A stretch of DNA of 64,000 bases. Origin: CADEDH01 sp047974625. GTDB lineage: Bacteria; Actinomycetota; Acidimicrobiia; Acidimicrobiales; SZUA-35. Each line of letters opens with the position of its first letter. Positions within the stretch are counted from its first letter, which is position 1. This document shows, one piece after another, positions 25,710-34,565 of this stretch. A program made the position numbers and the translations under genes. The notes below the pieces were generated by a model, which had not been told where the DNA came from, searched no databases, and was given only the letters and a program-made list of their open reading frames with translations. Location of the stretch: positions 1 through 64,000 of the forward strand of contig JBKECK010000102.1 in the NCBI GenBank assembly GCA_047974625.1, given 5' to 3'.

Positions 25710-26024
25710 CTACAGGTCGAGCACGTCCTCGAGGGCGTCGCCCAGCTTGTCGGCCCAGCTCTTCTTCTTTTTCCGCCGCTTCCCACTGCCCCCGGATCTC
25801 CGGTTGCCGTCGTCCCGCCGGTCATAACGGTCGTAACGGTCATCACGGGCTGGACGCTGGGCCACAGGGGACGGGGAGGGCGCCGGGCGCGATTCGGCGG
25901 CCAGCAACCGGTCGAGTTCGTTGCGGTCCAGCCACACCCCACCACAGTGGGGGCATACGTCGATCTCGATGCCGGCCCGGTGGTGGGGCACCAGCGCCCG
26001 GTCATGACACAGCGGGCAGTTCAC
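25710..26024 (-). CDS. Small zinc-ribbon (TFIIB-type) protein
   Basis: This 104-residue protein has two CxxC knuckles, CPLCHD at the N-terminus and CPHCGGVWLDRNEL after it, matching the TFIIB-type zinc-ribbon family. A basic, disordered tail (RDDRYDRYDRRDDGN, KRRKKKKS) ends in WADKLGDALEDVLDL. It might bind RNA or protein; function is unknown. The GTG at 26024 is used because the zinc ribbon starts at once; an upstream start at 26090 is possible. Confidence 0.72.
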   Translation of the reverse strand: MNCPLCHDRALVPHHRAGIEIDVCPHCGGVWLDRNELDRLLAAESRPAPSPSPVAQRPARDDRYDRYDRRDDGNRRSGGSGKRRKKKKSWADKLGDALEDVLDL

Positions 26025-26151
26025 GGTTTCATGGTACGGTTCCGCGGACCCGGGGCCGGCACCCCGCCCCGGCTGTGCCCCTACCGCCACCCCCGACGCC
26101 CGTGTCCGATTTCCGCCAGCATTCTGGGCCGGTCCGGGGCAGGATCAGGGT

Positions 26152-27714
26152 ATGGATCTCCACGACGGCGACGCCTGCTACCGGGCCGTCAAGAGCCGGG
26201 ACCCCCGGTGGGACGGTGTGTTCTACACCGGGGTCACCACCACCGGCATCTACTGCCGGCCGTCGTGCCCGGCCGTCACCCCGCGCCGGGACAACGTCCG
26301 CTTCTACCCGTCGGCGGCCGCGGCCCAGACGGCCGGATTCCGGGCCTGCAAACGGTGCCGGCCCGACGCCACCCCCGGGTCCCCTGAGTGGGACACCGTG
26401 GGCGACGTCACCGGGCGGGCCATGCGGCTGATCGCGGATGGCGTGGTGGAACGGGAGGGGGTCGGCGGCCTGGCCGACCGGCTCGGCTACACCAGCCGCC
26501 ACCTCGGCCGGCTCCTGGGCGATCGGGTCGGTGCCGGTCCCCTGGCCCTGGCCCGGTCCCGCCGGGCGGTGAGCGCACGGATCCTGATCGAGACCACCAC
26601 GATGCCCTTCACCGACATCGCCTTTGCCGCCGGCTTCTCCAGCGTCCGGCAGTTCAACGACACCGTCCGCGAGGTCTACGCCAGCACCCCTACCCGGCTC
26701 CGGGCGAACGCCACCGGTTCCGGACCCCCCAACCCCACCGGAACCGCTCCCGGCCAGACCGGCGCCGGCGGTTCCGACCCGGCCCACCAGGCCGATCCGG
26801 GGCAGCCGACCACCATCCAGATCCGGTTGCCGGTGCGAGACCCGTTCGCCGCGGTCCCCCTGCTCGACTTCCTGGCCGCCCGTGCCGTCCCCGGCGTCGA
26901 GACCGTCGAGGACGGCACCTATTTCCGGTCGCTCCGGTTGCCGGGGGGACCGGCTGTGGTGGCCCTCACCCCGGGCCGAGCCGGGACGACCGGCGCCGGG
27001 CGGCCGGTGGTCGGATGCCGGTTGCACCTGACCGACCCCCGCGACCTCACCGCCGCGGTGGAGCGCACCCGTCGCCTGGTCGACGGGGACGCCGACCCCG
27101 TGGCCGTGGACACCGAGCTCGGCGCCGACCCGGCCCTCGCCCCTCTGGTGGCGGCCACCCCCGGGTTGCGGGTTCCCGGTCATCCCGACGGCGCCGAGCT
27201 GGCCCTGCGGGCCGTGGTCGGCCAGCAGGTGTCGGTGGCCGCGGCCCGGGGAGTGCTCGGCCGCCTCACCACCGACCACGGCAAGCCCCTACCCCCACCC
27301 CTGCGTCTCCACCCGGCGATCAGCCACCTGTTCCCGACGCCGGACGTCGTGGCCGGCGTTCCGCCCGACACCCTCCCCATGCCCCGGGCCCGGGGCCGGG
27401 CGCTGGGCGCCCTCGCCTCGACCCTGGCCAGCGGCCAGATCCGCCTCGACCGGGGCCGGGACCGAGCGGTCACCATCGAACAACTACTTTCCCTGCCCGG
27501 GATCGGCCCGTGGACGGCCGGCTACATCGCCATGCGGGCCCTCGGCGACCCTGACGTGTTCCTGCCCGGCGACCTGGTCGTCCGCCGGTCCCTCGGCCGG
27601 CTCGACCCGGGCCCGGACCGGACCCCCACCGCCCGTGAGGCCACCGGGCGGGACCAACGGTGGCGCCCCTGGCGGTCCTACGCCGTCATGCACCTGTGGC
27701 ACGCCGCGCCCTGA
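26152..27714 (+). CDS. AdaA-AlkA fusion: methyl-phosphotriester sensor plus 3-methyladenine DNA glycosylase
   Basis: The 520-residue protein repairs alkylated DNA. Residues 1-75 are the Ada zinc domain (Cys 35, 39, 66, 69; YCRPSCPAVTPRR, ACKRCRP), where Cys35 accepts methyl from phosphotriesters. About 85-185 is an AraC helix-turn-helix (ADRLGYTSRHLGRLL, FTDIAFAAGFSSVRQFN). From about 220 follows AlkA with a helix-hairpin-helix (LPGIGPWTAGYIAMRAL) and the catalytic Asp in DVFLPGDL. Methylation of Cys35 would switch it into a transcriptional activator of its own operon. The methyltransferase gene follows 37 bases downstream. Confidence 0.93.
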   Translation: MDLHDGDACYRAVKSRDPRWDGVFYTGVTTTGIYCRPSCPAVTPRRDNVRFYPSAAAAQTAGFRACKRCRPDATPGSPEWDTVGDVTGRAMRLIADGVVEREGVGGLADRLGYTSRHLGRLLGDRVGAGPLALARSRRAVSARILIETTTMPFTDIAFAAGFSSVRQFNDTVREVYASTPTRLRANATGSGPPNPTGTAPGQTGAGGSDPAHQADPGQPTTIQIRLPVRDPFAAVPLLDFLAARAVPGVETVEDGTYFRSLRLPGGPAVVALTPGRAGTTGAGRPVVGCRLHLTDPRDLTAAVERTRRLVDGDADPVAVDTELGADPALAPLVAATPGLRVPGHPDGAELALRAVVGQQVSVAAARGVLGRLTTDHGKPLPPPLRLHPAISHLFPTPDVVAGVPPDTLPMPRARGRALGALASTLASGQIRLDRGRDRAVTIEQLLSLPGIGPWTAGYIAMRALGDPDVFLPGDLVVRRSLGRLDPGPDRTPTAREATGRDQRWRPWRSYAVMHLWHAAP

Positions 27715-27751
27715 GGCGCGGACCGAACCCTGCTCGAGAGGAGCAAACCCC

Positions 27752-28282
27752 ATGTGGACCCAGATCGACACCCCCATTGGACCGGTGCGGATCATCGCCT
27801 CGGACACCGCGGTGACCGCCATCGAGTTCTCCGACGACGCCGGGGTCGACCCCGAGGTGGTGGGTGAGCTGCCTGTGTCGGCCGAGCGGGCGGGCCGCCG
27901 TCGGGCCCGCCGTGTCATCGGTGAGCGGGCTGACGACGCCCCCCTGCTCCGGCGGGCCCGCACCCAGCTGGAGGAGTACTTCGACGGGCGACGGACCCGG
28001 TTCGACCTCACCCTCGACCCCGCCGGCACCGATTTCCAGCGGCAGGTGTGGGCCGCCCTCCAGGAGGTGCCGTTCGGCCGGACGGCCACCTACGGGGAGC
28101 TGGCCCGCCGGATCGGGCCGGGCGGCACCTCCGCCCGGGCCGTGGGCACGGCCAACGGGGCCAACCCGATCGCCATCGTCATCCCCTGTCATCGGGTGGT
28201 GGGCGCGGATGGTCGCCTCACCGGCTACGCCGGGGGCCTCGGCCGGAAACGGGCCCTCCTCACCCTGGAACGGGCCATCTGA
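27752..28282 (+). CDS. ogt: Methylated-DNA--protein-cysteine methyltransferase
   Basis: The 176-residue protein removes O6-alkyl groups from guanine by irreversible transfer to the cysteine in IVIPCHRVV. The helix-turn-helix RTATYGELARRIG and the FQRQVWAALQEVPFG segment are canonical. A 40-residue Arg-rich insert (AERAGRRRARRVIGERADD) sits in the N-terminal domain. ATG 27752 is preceded by GAGAGGAGC. It probably shares a transcript with the AdaA-AlkA gene, giving an adaptive-response pair. Confidence 0.93.
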   Translation: MWTQIDTPIGPVRIIASDTAVTAIEFSDDAGVDPEVVGELPVSAERAGRRRARRVIGERADDAPLLRRARTQLEEYFDGRRTRFDLTLDPAGTDFQRQVWAALQEVPFGRTATYGELARRIGPGGTSARAVGTANGANPIAIVIPCHRVVGADGRLTGYAGGLGRKRALLTLERAI

Positions 28283-28303
28283 GGGAGCGGACGCCCCGGG
28301 CGG

Positions 28304-28822
28304 TCAGGCGGAGCGCAGGGCGCGGCGGGCCTCGTCCACCGCGACCATGTCGTCGCGGAGGGTGGCCAGCGACGAACCCAGCCCCGAGGCCGTATCACCG
28401 TCGACGGTGGCCGTGACCGCAACCACGGCCGCGGTCTCGACGTCGGCCAGCAGGACCTCGATCCGGTCACCGAGCCCGTCGAGCTGATTCTGGAGGCCAG
28501 CCACGGCCTCGTAGCGGCGACGCAACGCCTCGATCTTCGGGGTGTCCGGCGCCGTCTGGTCCGGACGGCCCCGGAGGGCCGCCTTCAGGTCCGCGGCGAC
28601 CCCAGTCGGGTCGAGCTGGCGCACGGCGGCCGCCACCCGGTCCCGCTGGGACAACGCCTCGGACAGGGAGCGTTCGATGTCGGCCAACGTGGCCCCGGTC
28701 AGATGGCTGGGTGCGTGGCCGAGGATGGCGTCACGGGCGGCAGCGAACCGGGCCACCTCGATATTCGGCAGTGGAGGCGTGGAGTATCCATCGGCCGGTG
28801 GACCAGGCTGCATTCCCGTCAT
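28304..28822 (-). CDS. Hypothetical helical protein
   Basis: I do not recognise this 172-residue protein. From about residue 30 it is predicted helical with heptad-like runs (LADIERSLSEALSQRDRVAAAVRQL, then RRRYEAVAGLQNQLDGLGDRIEVLL), which suggests a coiled coil. A beta-rich tail VETAAVVAVTATVDGD follows. The ATG at 28822 fits a start after a low-GC promoter region; a frame start at 28903 is possible but begins with unlikely sequence. Confidence 0.6.
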   Translation of the reverse strand: MTGMQPGPPADGYSTPPLPNIEVARFAAARDAILGHAPSHLTGATLADIERSLSEALSQRDRVAAAVRQLDPTGVAADLKAALRGRPDQTAPDTPKIEALRRRYEAVAGLQNQLDGLGDRIEVLLADVETAAVVAVTATVDGDTASGLGSSLATLRDDMVAVDEARRALRSA

Positions 28823-29267
28823 TGTAGGTAACCCCCGGACCGGGGCCGGCATCACAATCGCCGGGGCCCGTGGTTCGTCGATCAGGACGCAATCCTTAGG
28901 CAAATGGCCATATTCAACTCTTTACATCATCAAGAATGATACGGTCCCCAATGACGGTGTCTCCGGGGCGACTCAGGGATTCCCCGTCTGATTGGCCATA
29001 GTCATCCCTGTCGGGAGTCGGCTGGGTTCCCCGGTTCGTGCGATTGGTACGACCGGGCCCGGACCGGCCGGACCGACCCGGGGCTGGCTGTGGTTCCGCC
29101 GCCCAATCCGCCCAGGACGTCAACGACGACGGCCCCGTCCTGCCCTCCTTTCCGATCCCCGGCACCCTGCCTCCCCAACAGGACTCCTACCGACAGGACT
29201 CCCACCAGCAGGGTGCCACGGCGGCACCGCGGGCTTCGACGCCGCCGGGGCCCCGGTGACCCGGGTA
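28823..29267. other. Intergenic region, low-GC core, no supported gene
   Basis: About 445 bp without a credible ORF. Its left part (28890-28990) is the AT-richest stretch in this part of the window and probably holds the promoter of the minus-strand helical-protein gene. A small frame on the minus strand (28914-29165) ends GESLSRPGDTVIGDRIILDD but has no recognisable homologue or ribosome binding site. Confidence 0.4.
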
Positions 29268-29296
29268 GGGGGTCCGGCCCCCTGGGCCGGACCCCC
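29268..29296. terminator. Strong 12-bp hairpin terminator
   Basis: A perfect 12-bp stem (GGGGGTCCGGCC with GGCCGGACCCCC) has a five-base loop, about 30 bases beyond the stop of the minus-strand LLM gene. It probably ends that transcript. No U tract. Confidence 0.6.
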
Positions 29297-29326
29297 TCAC
29301 CTGCACCCCGGGCCGACACGCGGCGG

Positions 29327-30400
29327 TCACAGGGCGGGGATGATCTCCGTACCGATCTGCCGCATGACCTGATAGCGCGGTTCTAGTGGGGGTAACACCA
29401 TCACCTGGTCGAGACCGGCCCGGTCGAGGGCGTGGAGCCGCTCCACCAGGGACTCGGCCGTGCCGATCATGCAGGTGGTCTCCAACAACTCCCGGGTCAG
29501 GAACTGTTCCTCCTCGGGCACCACCCAGCAGTTGTGACCCTGGTGGACCCGCAGGTGCCGTTCCCCGTCGGGGACCTTGCCCAGCAGGGCCGTGTACTCG
29601 TCCCACACCGCGTCCACGGCCGGGGCCGACGGGCGGCGGCCGAAATTGCGCCACTGGTCGTAGGCGTAGTGCAACGAGGCGATGGCGAATGCGCCGCACA
29701 GGGCCTTGACCCGGTCGGAATCGGTGGGCTCTCCCGGCTCGGTGATCACCATCGTCGTCAAGGTGCAGGTCAGGAACCGGCTGCGGTCGATTGTCCGGCC
29801 GGCGGCCGCGGCCCCGGCCTCCACCGCCGACCAGACCCGTTCCATGAAGGCCGGATCAGGAGGAATGGACAGGACCACACCGTCGCCGTGGCGGCCAGCC
29901 AGGGCCATCGATTTCGGACCGAATCCGGACACGTAGAGCGGGATCGGATGGGCCAGATCGACGAACCCGAGATCGGGCATGAGATGTTCGATCGGAGAGG
30001 TCCGGTTCCTCCAGGTCAACTCCGATCGCTCTCCCCGCAGCAGGGGGGCCAGGGTGGCCAGATACCGGTCGAATTCGGCCATGGGCATCGGCTTGTGACC
30101 CATGATGCGCATCGCCGTGTTGCCGGTACCGATACCAAGGAACGTCCGGTCGGGGGCGAGCATGTTGACGGTGGCGATCGACGACGCCGTGACCGGGGCC
30201 GGCCGGGTGGCCGCCACGGCCACACCCGTGCCCAACCGCATGCCGGTGGTCCGCTCGGCGGCGAGGGCCAGGCAGGCGTAAGGGTCGCTCCAGATCATCT
30301 GGCTGTCGGCGAACCAGGCATGGGCGAACCCCAGGCGCTCGGCCTCCACCACATAGTCGATGTCGTCGATCTTCGACGCCACGCATACGCCGAGCTCCAT
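29327..30400 (-). CDS. LLM-class (luciferase-like) flavin or F420-dependent oxidoreductase
   Basis: The 357-residue TIM-barrel protein of the luciferase-like family has MELGVCVASKIDDIDYVVEAERLGFAHAWFADSQM at the start, RLGTGVAVAATRPAPVTASSIATVNMLAPDR, FLGIGTGNTA, PLYVSGFGPKSMALAGRHGDGVV and a C-terminal GTAESLVERLHALDRAGLDQV. Members use FMN or F420; in this lineage F420 is plausible but not shown by sequence. ATG 30400 matches the family N-terminus. Confidence 0.88.
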   Translation of the reverse strand: MELGVCVASKIDDIDYVVEAERLGFAHAWFADSQMIWSDPYACLALAAERTTGMRLGTGVAVAATRPAPVTASSIATVNMLAPDRTFLGIGTGNTAMRIMGHKPMPMAEFDRYLATLAPLLRGERSELTWRNRTSPIEHLMPDLGFVDLAHPIPLYVSGFGPKSMALAGRHGDGVVLSIPPDPAFMERVWSAVEAGAAAAGRTIDRSRFLTCTLTTMVITEPGEPTDSDRVKALCGAFAIASLHYAYDQWRNFGRRPSAPAVDAVWDEYTALLGKVPDGERHLRVHQGHNCWVVPEEEQFLTRELLETTCMIGTAESLVERLHALDRAGLDQVMVLPPLEPRYQVMRQIGTEIIPAL

Positions 30401-30444
30401 ACCTGTTCCCCCGTCTCGTTGTTCGGTCCGGGGCGGGTCGGTCC

Positions 30445-32262
30445 CTACCGACCCGCCCCGGCACCCTCCCGGCGCGAACCGTTCCCCGTGTCGTTGACCT
30501 CGCCCGGCAGCGGGAACCAGCGGAGGTCCTCGGCGGATCGGGGCAGCGGAGCCGTCCAATCGGTGTCGTCGATGGGTCCGGCCAACACCCGCCGGGCCTG
30601 CTCCAGATAGCCGGCCCGTTCGGCGGGCAAGCCCACCGGCCGGGGCACCGGGTCGGTCAGCAGGTCCAGGTCGGTGAGGCGCTCGGTGGGATGCCCGATC
30701 CAGTCCCGGTGACGCCACACACCGGTGTCCACGTCGAACCGGTAGGCGGGCAGGAGGCGCCAGCCGTCCCGGGCCACCATGTTGACCGCCGCAAGCACGA
30801 AGTCGACCTCCTCGTCATCGACGAAGTAATTGAAGTTCACTCGAACCCAACCCGGTTTGACAACTTCGTGGCCCGCGGCAACGGCCGATTCGAACCGGTG
30901 GCTGTGGTCTCGGTCGATACCCAGCAGGCGGTGGCCGTAGGGGCCGGCGCAGGAGCAACCACCCCGGGCCTGGATGCCAAACAGGTCGTTGAGGAGGGCG
31001 ACCACGAAGTTGTGGTGCAGCATCCGGCCCGACCCGAGATGGTCCGGGGCCCACACCACGAACGAGACGATAGACAAGCGGGGGGCGTGAAGGTCACCGA
31101 GGATCCCCAGGGCCGGGTTGGCCGACCACGACGCCAGGGCCCGGGCCACCAGCTCCTCCTCCCGCCGCCGGATCTCCTCCACCCCGACCCGTTCCTTGAC
31201 CAGGAAGGCGAGACCGGCCCGGATCGACTCGATGATGGCCGGGGTGCCACCCTCCTCCCGGTGCTCCAGATCCGACAGGTACTGGTGGGACTCGGCGGAC
31301 ACGTAGGCGACGGTGCCCCCGCCGGGAACCGCCGGCACCCGGTTGTGGAGCAGGTCGCGGCGCACCACCAGGACGCCGGGGCTCCCCGGCCCGCCGATGA
31401 ACTTGTGGGGCGAGAGCACCACGGCGTCGATGTAGCCGGCCCCGTGGGTGGCCGCGGTGCCCATGTCGATCTCGACATAGGGGGCCGCGGCCGCGTAGTC
31501 CCAGAACGAGAGGGCCCCGTACCGGTGGAGCAGGGCGGCCACGGTACGGGTGTCACTCAGGATCCCAGTCACGTTGGACGCGGCGGAGAAGCTCCCGATG
31601 AGCAGGGGCCGGTCGGCGTGGGCAACGAGCCGCCGCTCCAGGTCGGCCAGGTCGATCCGACCGTCGACATCCTCGGCGATCTCCACCACGTCCGCGATGG
31701 TCTCGCGCCACGGCAGCTCGTTCGAGTGGTGCTCGTACGGCCCGACGAACACGACGGGGCGGGCCGCGGCCGGGAGGTGATCACCCAGCCGGTGGCGGCG
31801 TTCCAACTCGTCGGGGATCCGCAACCCGAGCAGGGCGATGAGCCGGTCGACGGCCCCGGTGGCCCCCGACCCGGCGAAGACCACCGCGTGCTCCTCGGCC
31901 CGCCCCCCGACCCCGCGGCGGATGACGGCCCGGGCCTCCTCCCGGTAGGCGGTGGTCTGGCAGCCCGTCCCCGAGGTCTCGGTGTGGGTGTTGGCGTAGA
32001 CGGGGAGGACCCGGCGCCGGATCGTGTCCTCGACGAAGCCGAGGGCCCGCCCCGAGGCGGTGTAGTCGGCGTAGGTGATCACCCGGGTGCCAAACGGGGT
32101 GGCGATCATCGTGTCGGCGCCGATCACACTCGACCGCACCCGCTCGATCATGGCCGCGACATCCTCGAACGGATCATGAGTCCAATTCGATACCACGACC
32201 CCGCCGGAGCCGTCACTGGGCGGTTCGACCGTCGCCCAACGGTCAGCATCAGCCCTGGCCAC
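30445..32262 (-). CDS. Class V aminotransferase / cysteine desulfurase-like PLP enzyme
   Basis: The 605-residue protein has fold-type I PLP features: ANTHTETSGTG, SGATGAVDRLIALL, FVGPYEHHSNELPWRE, FWDYAAAAPYVEIDM and the Schiff-base lysine in VVLSPHKFIGGPGSPG. These fit the class V (NifS/CsdA-like) family. A GGCSCAGPYGHRLLGID segment holds two cysteines where desulfurases carry the acceptor. The C-terminal 120 residues are extra. Substrate unknown. The start at 32262 is uncertain; a GTG 23 codons downstream is possible. Confidence 0.82.
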   Translation of the reverse strand: MARADADRWATVEPPSDGSGGVVVSNWTHDPFEDVAAMIERVRSSVIGADTMIATPFGTRVITYADYTASGRALGFVEDTIRRRVLPVYANTHTETSGTGCQTTAYREEARAVIRRGVGGRAEEHAVVFAGSGATGAVDRLIALLGLRIPDELERRHRLGDHLPAAARPVVFVGPYEHHSNELPWRETIADVVEIAEDVDGRIDLADLERRLVAHADRPLLIGSFSAASNVTGILSDTRTVAALLHRYGALSFWDYAAAAPYVEIDMGTAATHGAGYIDAVVLSPHKFIGGPGSPGVLVVRRDLLHNRVPAVPGGGTVAYVSAESHQYLSDLEHREEGGTPAIIESIRAGLAFLVKERVGVEEIRRREEELVARALASWSANPALGILGDLHAPRLSIVSFVVWAPDHLGSGRMLHHNFVVALLNDLFGIQARGGCSCAGPYGHRLLGIDRDHSHRFESAVAAGHEVVKPGWVRVNFNYFVDDEEVDFVLAAVNMVARDGWRLLPAYRFDVDTGVWRHRDWIGHPTERLTDLDLLTDPVPRPVGLPAERAGYLEQARRVLAGPIDDTDWTAPLPRSAEDLRWFPLPGEVNDTGNGSRREGAGAGR

Positions 32263-32340
32263 CGGGCTCGTTGGAACGACATCCTCGCCGCGACCTGCCG
32301 GGGTGGCGGCCGGACGGCGACCCGCTCAGACAGTGCCGTT

Positions 32341-32838
32341 TCAGGCGGTGGCCTCGACATGGGCCCGCCAGTCCCCGCCGGGAATCCAGTCCGTACGGTC
32401 GGAGTGGTTGCCGACGTAGACCCAGGCGTCGACCGAGGGACGCAGCATCCGGACCAGGCGCCGGAAGTAGGGGGAGGTGGCCGGGGCGGTCGGGTCGTAG
32501 CCCTCCCAACGGTCGAGGACGTCGAACAGGACCGGATCGAGCACCCGGAACAGCTCACCGTGGACCATGGGCGGCCGGGCGGCCTGGTGGGCTCCAGTGG
32601 GCGGGTCGAGGCGCTCCAACGACAGGGCCGGATACCGGAAGACGCCGCCGTGAACCTCGTAGAGACGGCCGGGGATGCTCACCGGGCCCACCAGTTCGAG
32701 CCACTCCCCGACCGCTGGCTGGTGGTCCGGGGAGAGCCCGGTCATCAGGGTTCCGTACACGGCCAAGAGACCCCCCGGTCCCGGTATGGGCAGGACCGTT
32801 GTGGGGGCCGGATCGGCGGCGGACGATCGGGCGGTCAC
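32341..32838 (-). CDS. Gamma-glutamylcyclotransferase-fold protein
   Basis: The frame shows the GGCT-like signature LLAVYGTLMTG near the start, then VGPVSIPGRLYEVHGGVFRYPAL and VLDRWEGYDPTAPATSPYFRRLVRM. The family includes glutathione- and gamma-glutamyl-amine cyclotransferases as well as enzymes with unknown targets. GTG 32838 gives a compact 165-residue protein; a start at 32895 would overlap the upstream stop. Confidence 0.72.
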   Translation of the reverse strand: MTARSSAADPAPTTVLPIPGPGGLLAVYGTLMTGLSPDHQPAVGEWLELVGPVSIPGRLYEVHGGVFRYPALSLERLDPPTGAHQAARPPMVHGELFRVLDPVLFDVLDRWEGYDPTAPATSPYFRRLVRMLRPSVDAWVYVGNHSDRTDWIPGGDWRAHVEATA

Positions 32839-32869
32839 GGGATTGGATGTCCGTTCAGGCCATACGGGA

Positions 32870-33415
32870 TCACGGGGCCGGCGGTGGAGCCTCACCGGCG
32901 GTGGCGGCCTCGGCGTGGGCGTCGAGGGCGGTGGCCAGGTCGGAGTCGATCTCCTTCACCACCACATTGGCCGCGTCGACCTCGGCCAGGAGCCGTTCCG
33001 CCTTGGCCACCTCGTCGAGCTCCACGGTGAGCAGGACCGCGGAGCGGCCCTGGTCGAGATCCGCGCCGAGGTGCTTCAGATCTTCGTCGGCGAAACCGGT
33101 GTCGCGCAGCTTGCCCACCAGGGCACCCACGGCGGCGCCGATCGGCAGGCTCAGCAGGGCCACCGGGGTGACGATCATGCCGAGCAGGCCGGCAAAGGCC
33201 CCGATCCCGGCCCCTTCAAGGGCGCCTTCACCGGTGGTGGTGTCCCCGCTCTCGACGAAGCGGACCTTTCCCGACTCGGTCTTGCTCACCACCGCCGCCT
33301 GCCCGATGTTCTCCGGACCCAGGCCCGGGGTGAGTGTGGCCAGGGCCCTGACCGCCCCACCCTCCTCGGCGAAGGTGGCGACAATGAGCTTCAGCGTGGC
33401 TGACGACGTTCCCAT
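32870..33415 (-). CDS. DUF1269-type membrane-associated protein
   Basis: This 181-residue protein of the DUF1269 family has ATLKLIVATFAEEGGAVRALATL, then a glycine-rich hydrophobic hairpin (GALEGAGIGAFAGLLGMIVTPVALLSLPIGAAVGALVGKL), then ALGADLDQGRSAVLLTVELDE-like sequence. Members are small proteins often tied to stress or membrane homeostasis, without known biochemistry. ATG 33415. Confidence 0.72.
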   Translation of the reverse strand: MGTSSATLKLIVATFAEEGGAVRALATLTPGLGPENIGQAAVVSKTESGKVRFVESGDTTTGEGALEGAGIGAFAGLLGMIVTPVALLSLPIGAAVGALVGKLRDTGFADEDLKHLGADLDQGRSAVLLTVELDEVAKAERLLAEVDAANVVVKEIDSDLATALDAHAEAATAGEAPPPAP

Positions 33416-33553
33416 GGCGGGTGGTCCTCCTCGGCGATCAGGCCGACCGTTGGTCTACCGATGACGATCGTCAGCTTACGGGCCCGGGGGACAGTCACCC
33501 CCTTGTCATCGGCTCGGAGCGGTGAACAACCCGACCGGGGCGGGAAGCCGCCC

Positions 33554-34561
33554 TCAGAGCAGGGCCATGGCGTTGCCTGGCGACCCGATCGCGTCCGGAA
33601 CGCGCAGGGGCACAGCAACGAAGAAGAAGGCCCACCGGCGCCCGGCGCGACAGCGGGCGGCCAGGGCGTCGAAGGAGAACATCTCGCCGAGAGCCATGCC
33701 GAGGGTGGGGAGGAGGCGACGATGCAACGATCCGACCGCCGGATCGCCCGGCATCCGCTCCACTGCCGGGTTGTCACAGCAGACGGCGGCCGGATGGGCG
33801 TTCCAGAGGCGACGGGCCATGGCCTCGTCGGCCTGCAGACCGGCGAACGCCGGGGCCTCGGCGTCGGCCCGGCGGGCGCCGGGATCGAGCTCGAGGTAGG
33901 CCGAGGGCCAGCCGGTCCGGATGCACCAGATGTCACCGGTCCGCGGGGTGACCCCCTGGCGGTCCAGGGTGGCGTCGATCTCCTCCACGGTGATCGGCCG
34001 GTTGTCCAACGGGTCGTAGTCGCCGGTGGCGGCCAGGTGGGCGCCCACGTCGATCAGGATGCCCCGGCCCGCGATCCCGTGCTCCACCCAGGGCTCGATC
34101 CCGAGCCCGTTGGGACGGTCGATCGGATCGTCGAGGCGGCCACCCCAGAATCCGTGCTCCCGGCACCGCACGTGGGAGAGCGCGTCCCACTGGGTCGAGC
34201 CCTGGAGGTGGAAATCGTCGAGCCGGTCGTCCATCTCGTTGCGGTTCAGCCGGAAGGCCACCCTCCGGTAGGGCCGGCGCCCGAACAGGGGTGGATCGGG
34301 CACGTTGAGGGGCAGGTCGAGCGACAGACGTTCGCCCCCGGTGACCAGGCGGGCGGCCGCCGCCACCCTCTGGTCGGTGATCAGGTTGATGGACCCGAGC
34401 CGGTCGTCGCGGCCGAACACGTCCCAGGCGTGCCGCAGCCCCAACCCGGGGATCTCGGGCAGGTCTTCGTAGTCAGGCAGGGCCGTGTCGTCAGGCAGGG
34501 CCGTGTCGTCAGGCAGGGCCGTGTCGTCAGGCAGGGCCGTGTCGTCAGGCAGGGCCGTCAT
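33554..34561 (-). CDS. Cyclase-family (kynurenine-formamidase-like) hydrolase with repeat N-terminus
   Basis: The 335-residue protein is of the cyclase family (PF04199 type). It has GSTQWDALSHVRCREHGFWGG (the metal-binding HxxxH-like region), GRGILIDVGAHLAATG, TGDIWCIRTGWPSAYLE and FAGLQADEAMARRLWNAHPAAVCCDNP. Members hydrolyse N-formylkynurenine, isatin or polyketide amides. The first 30 residues consist of four DDTALP repeats created by an 18-bp tandem repeat, so the true start may lie after them, near residue 31 (YEDLPEIPGLGLRHAWDVFG). Confidence 0.82.
   Translation of the reverse strand: MTALPDDTALPDDTALPDDTALPDDTALPDYEDLPEIPGLGLRHAWDVFGRDDRLGSINLITDQRVAAAARLVTGGERLSLDLPLNVPDPPLFGRRPYRRVAFRLNRNEMDDRLDDFHLQGSTQWDALSHVRCREHGFWGGRLDDPIDRPNGLGIEPWVEHGIAGRGILIDVGAHLAATGDYDPLDNRPITVEEIDATLDRQGVTPRTGDIWCIRTGWPSAYLELDPGARRADAEAPAFAGLQADEAMARRLWNAHPAAVCCDNPAVERMPGDPAVGSLHRRLLPTLGMALGEMFSFDALAARCRAGRRWAFFFVAVPLRVPDAIGSPGNAMALL
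34472..34559 (+). repeat. 18-bp in-frame tandem repeat
   Basis: Unit GTCAGGCAGGGCCGTGTC occurs four times perfectly (34472-34543), then partially to 34559. It encodes the DDTALP repeat at the N-terminus of the cyclase-family protein (minus strand). Such in-frame repeats change copy number by slippage without breaking the frame. Confidence 0.85.
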
Positions 34562-34565
34562 CGGG

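Noticed and set aside
28945..28965. ATCAT...ATGAT near 28932 as a second Fur-type box
   Set aside because: The half-sites have the opposite orientation to the Fur-like core at 3920 and the arms are only 5 bp.
30691..33030. 779-residue plus-strand frame opposite the class V aminotransferase
   Set aside because: Pro/Gly/His-rich antisense shadow of three real minus-strand genes.
34472..34559. CRISPR-like array from the short repeats
   Set aside because: Repeats are contiguous with no spacers and encode part of a protein; no cas genes are present.
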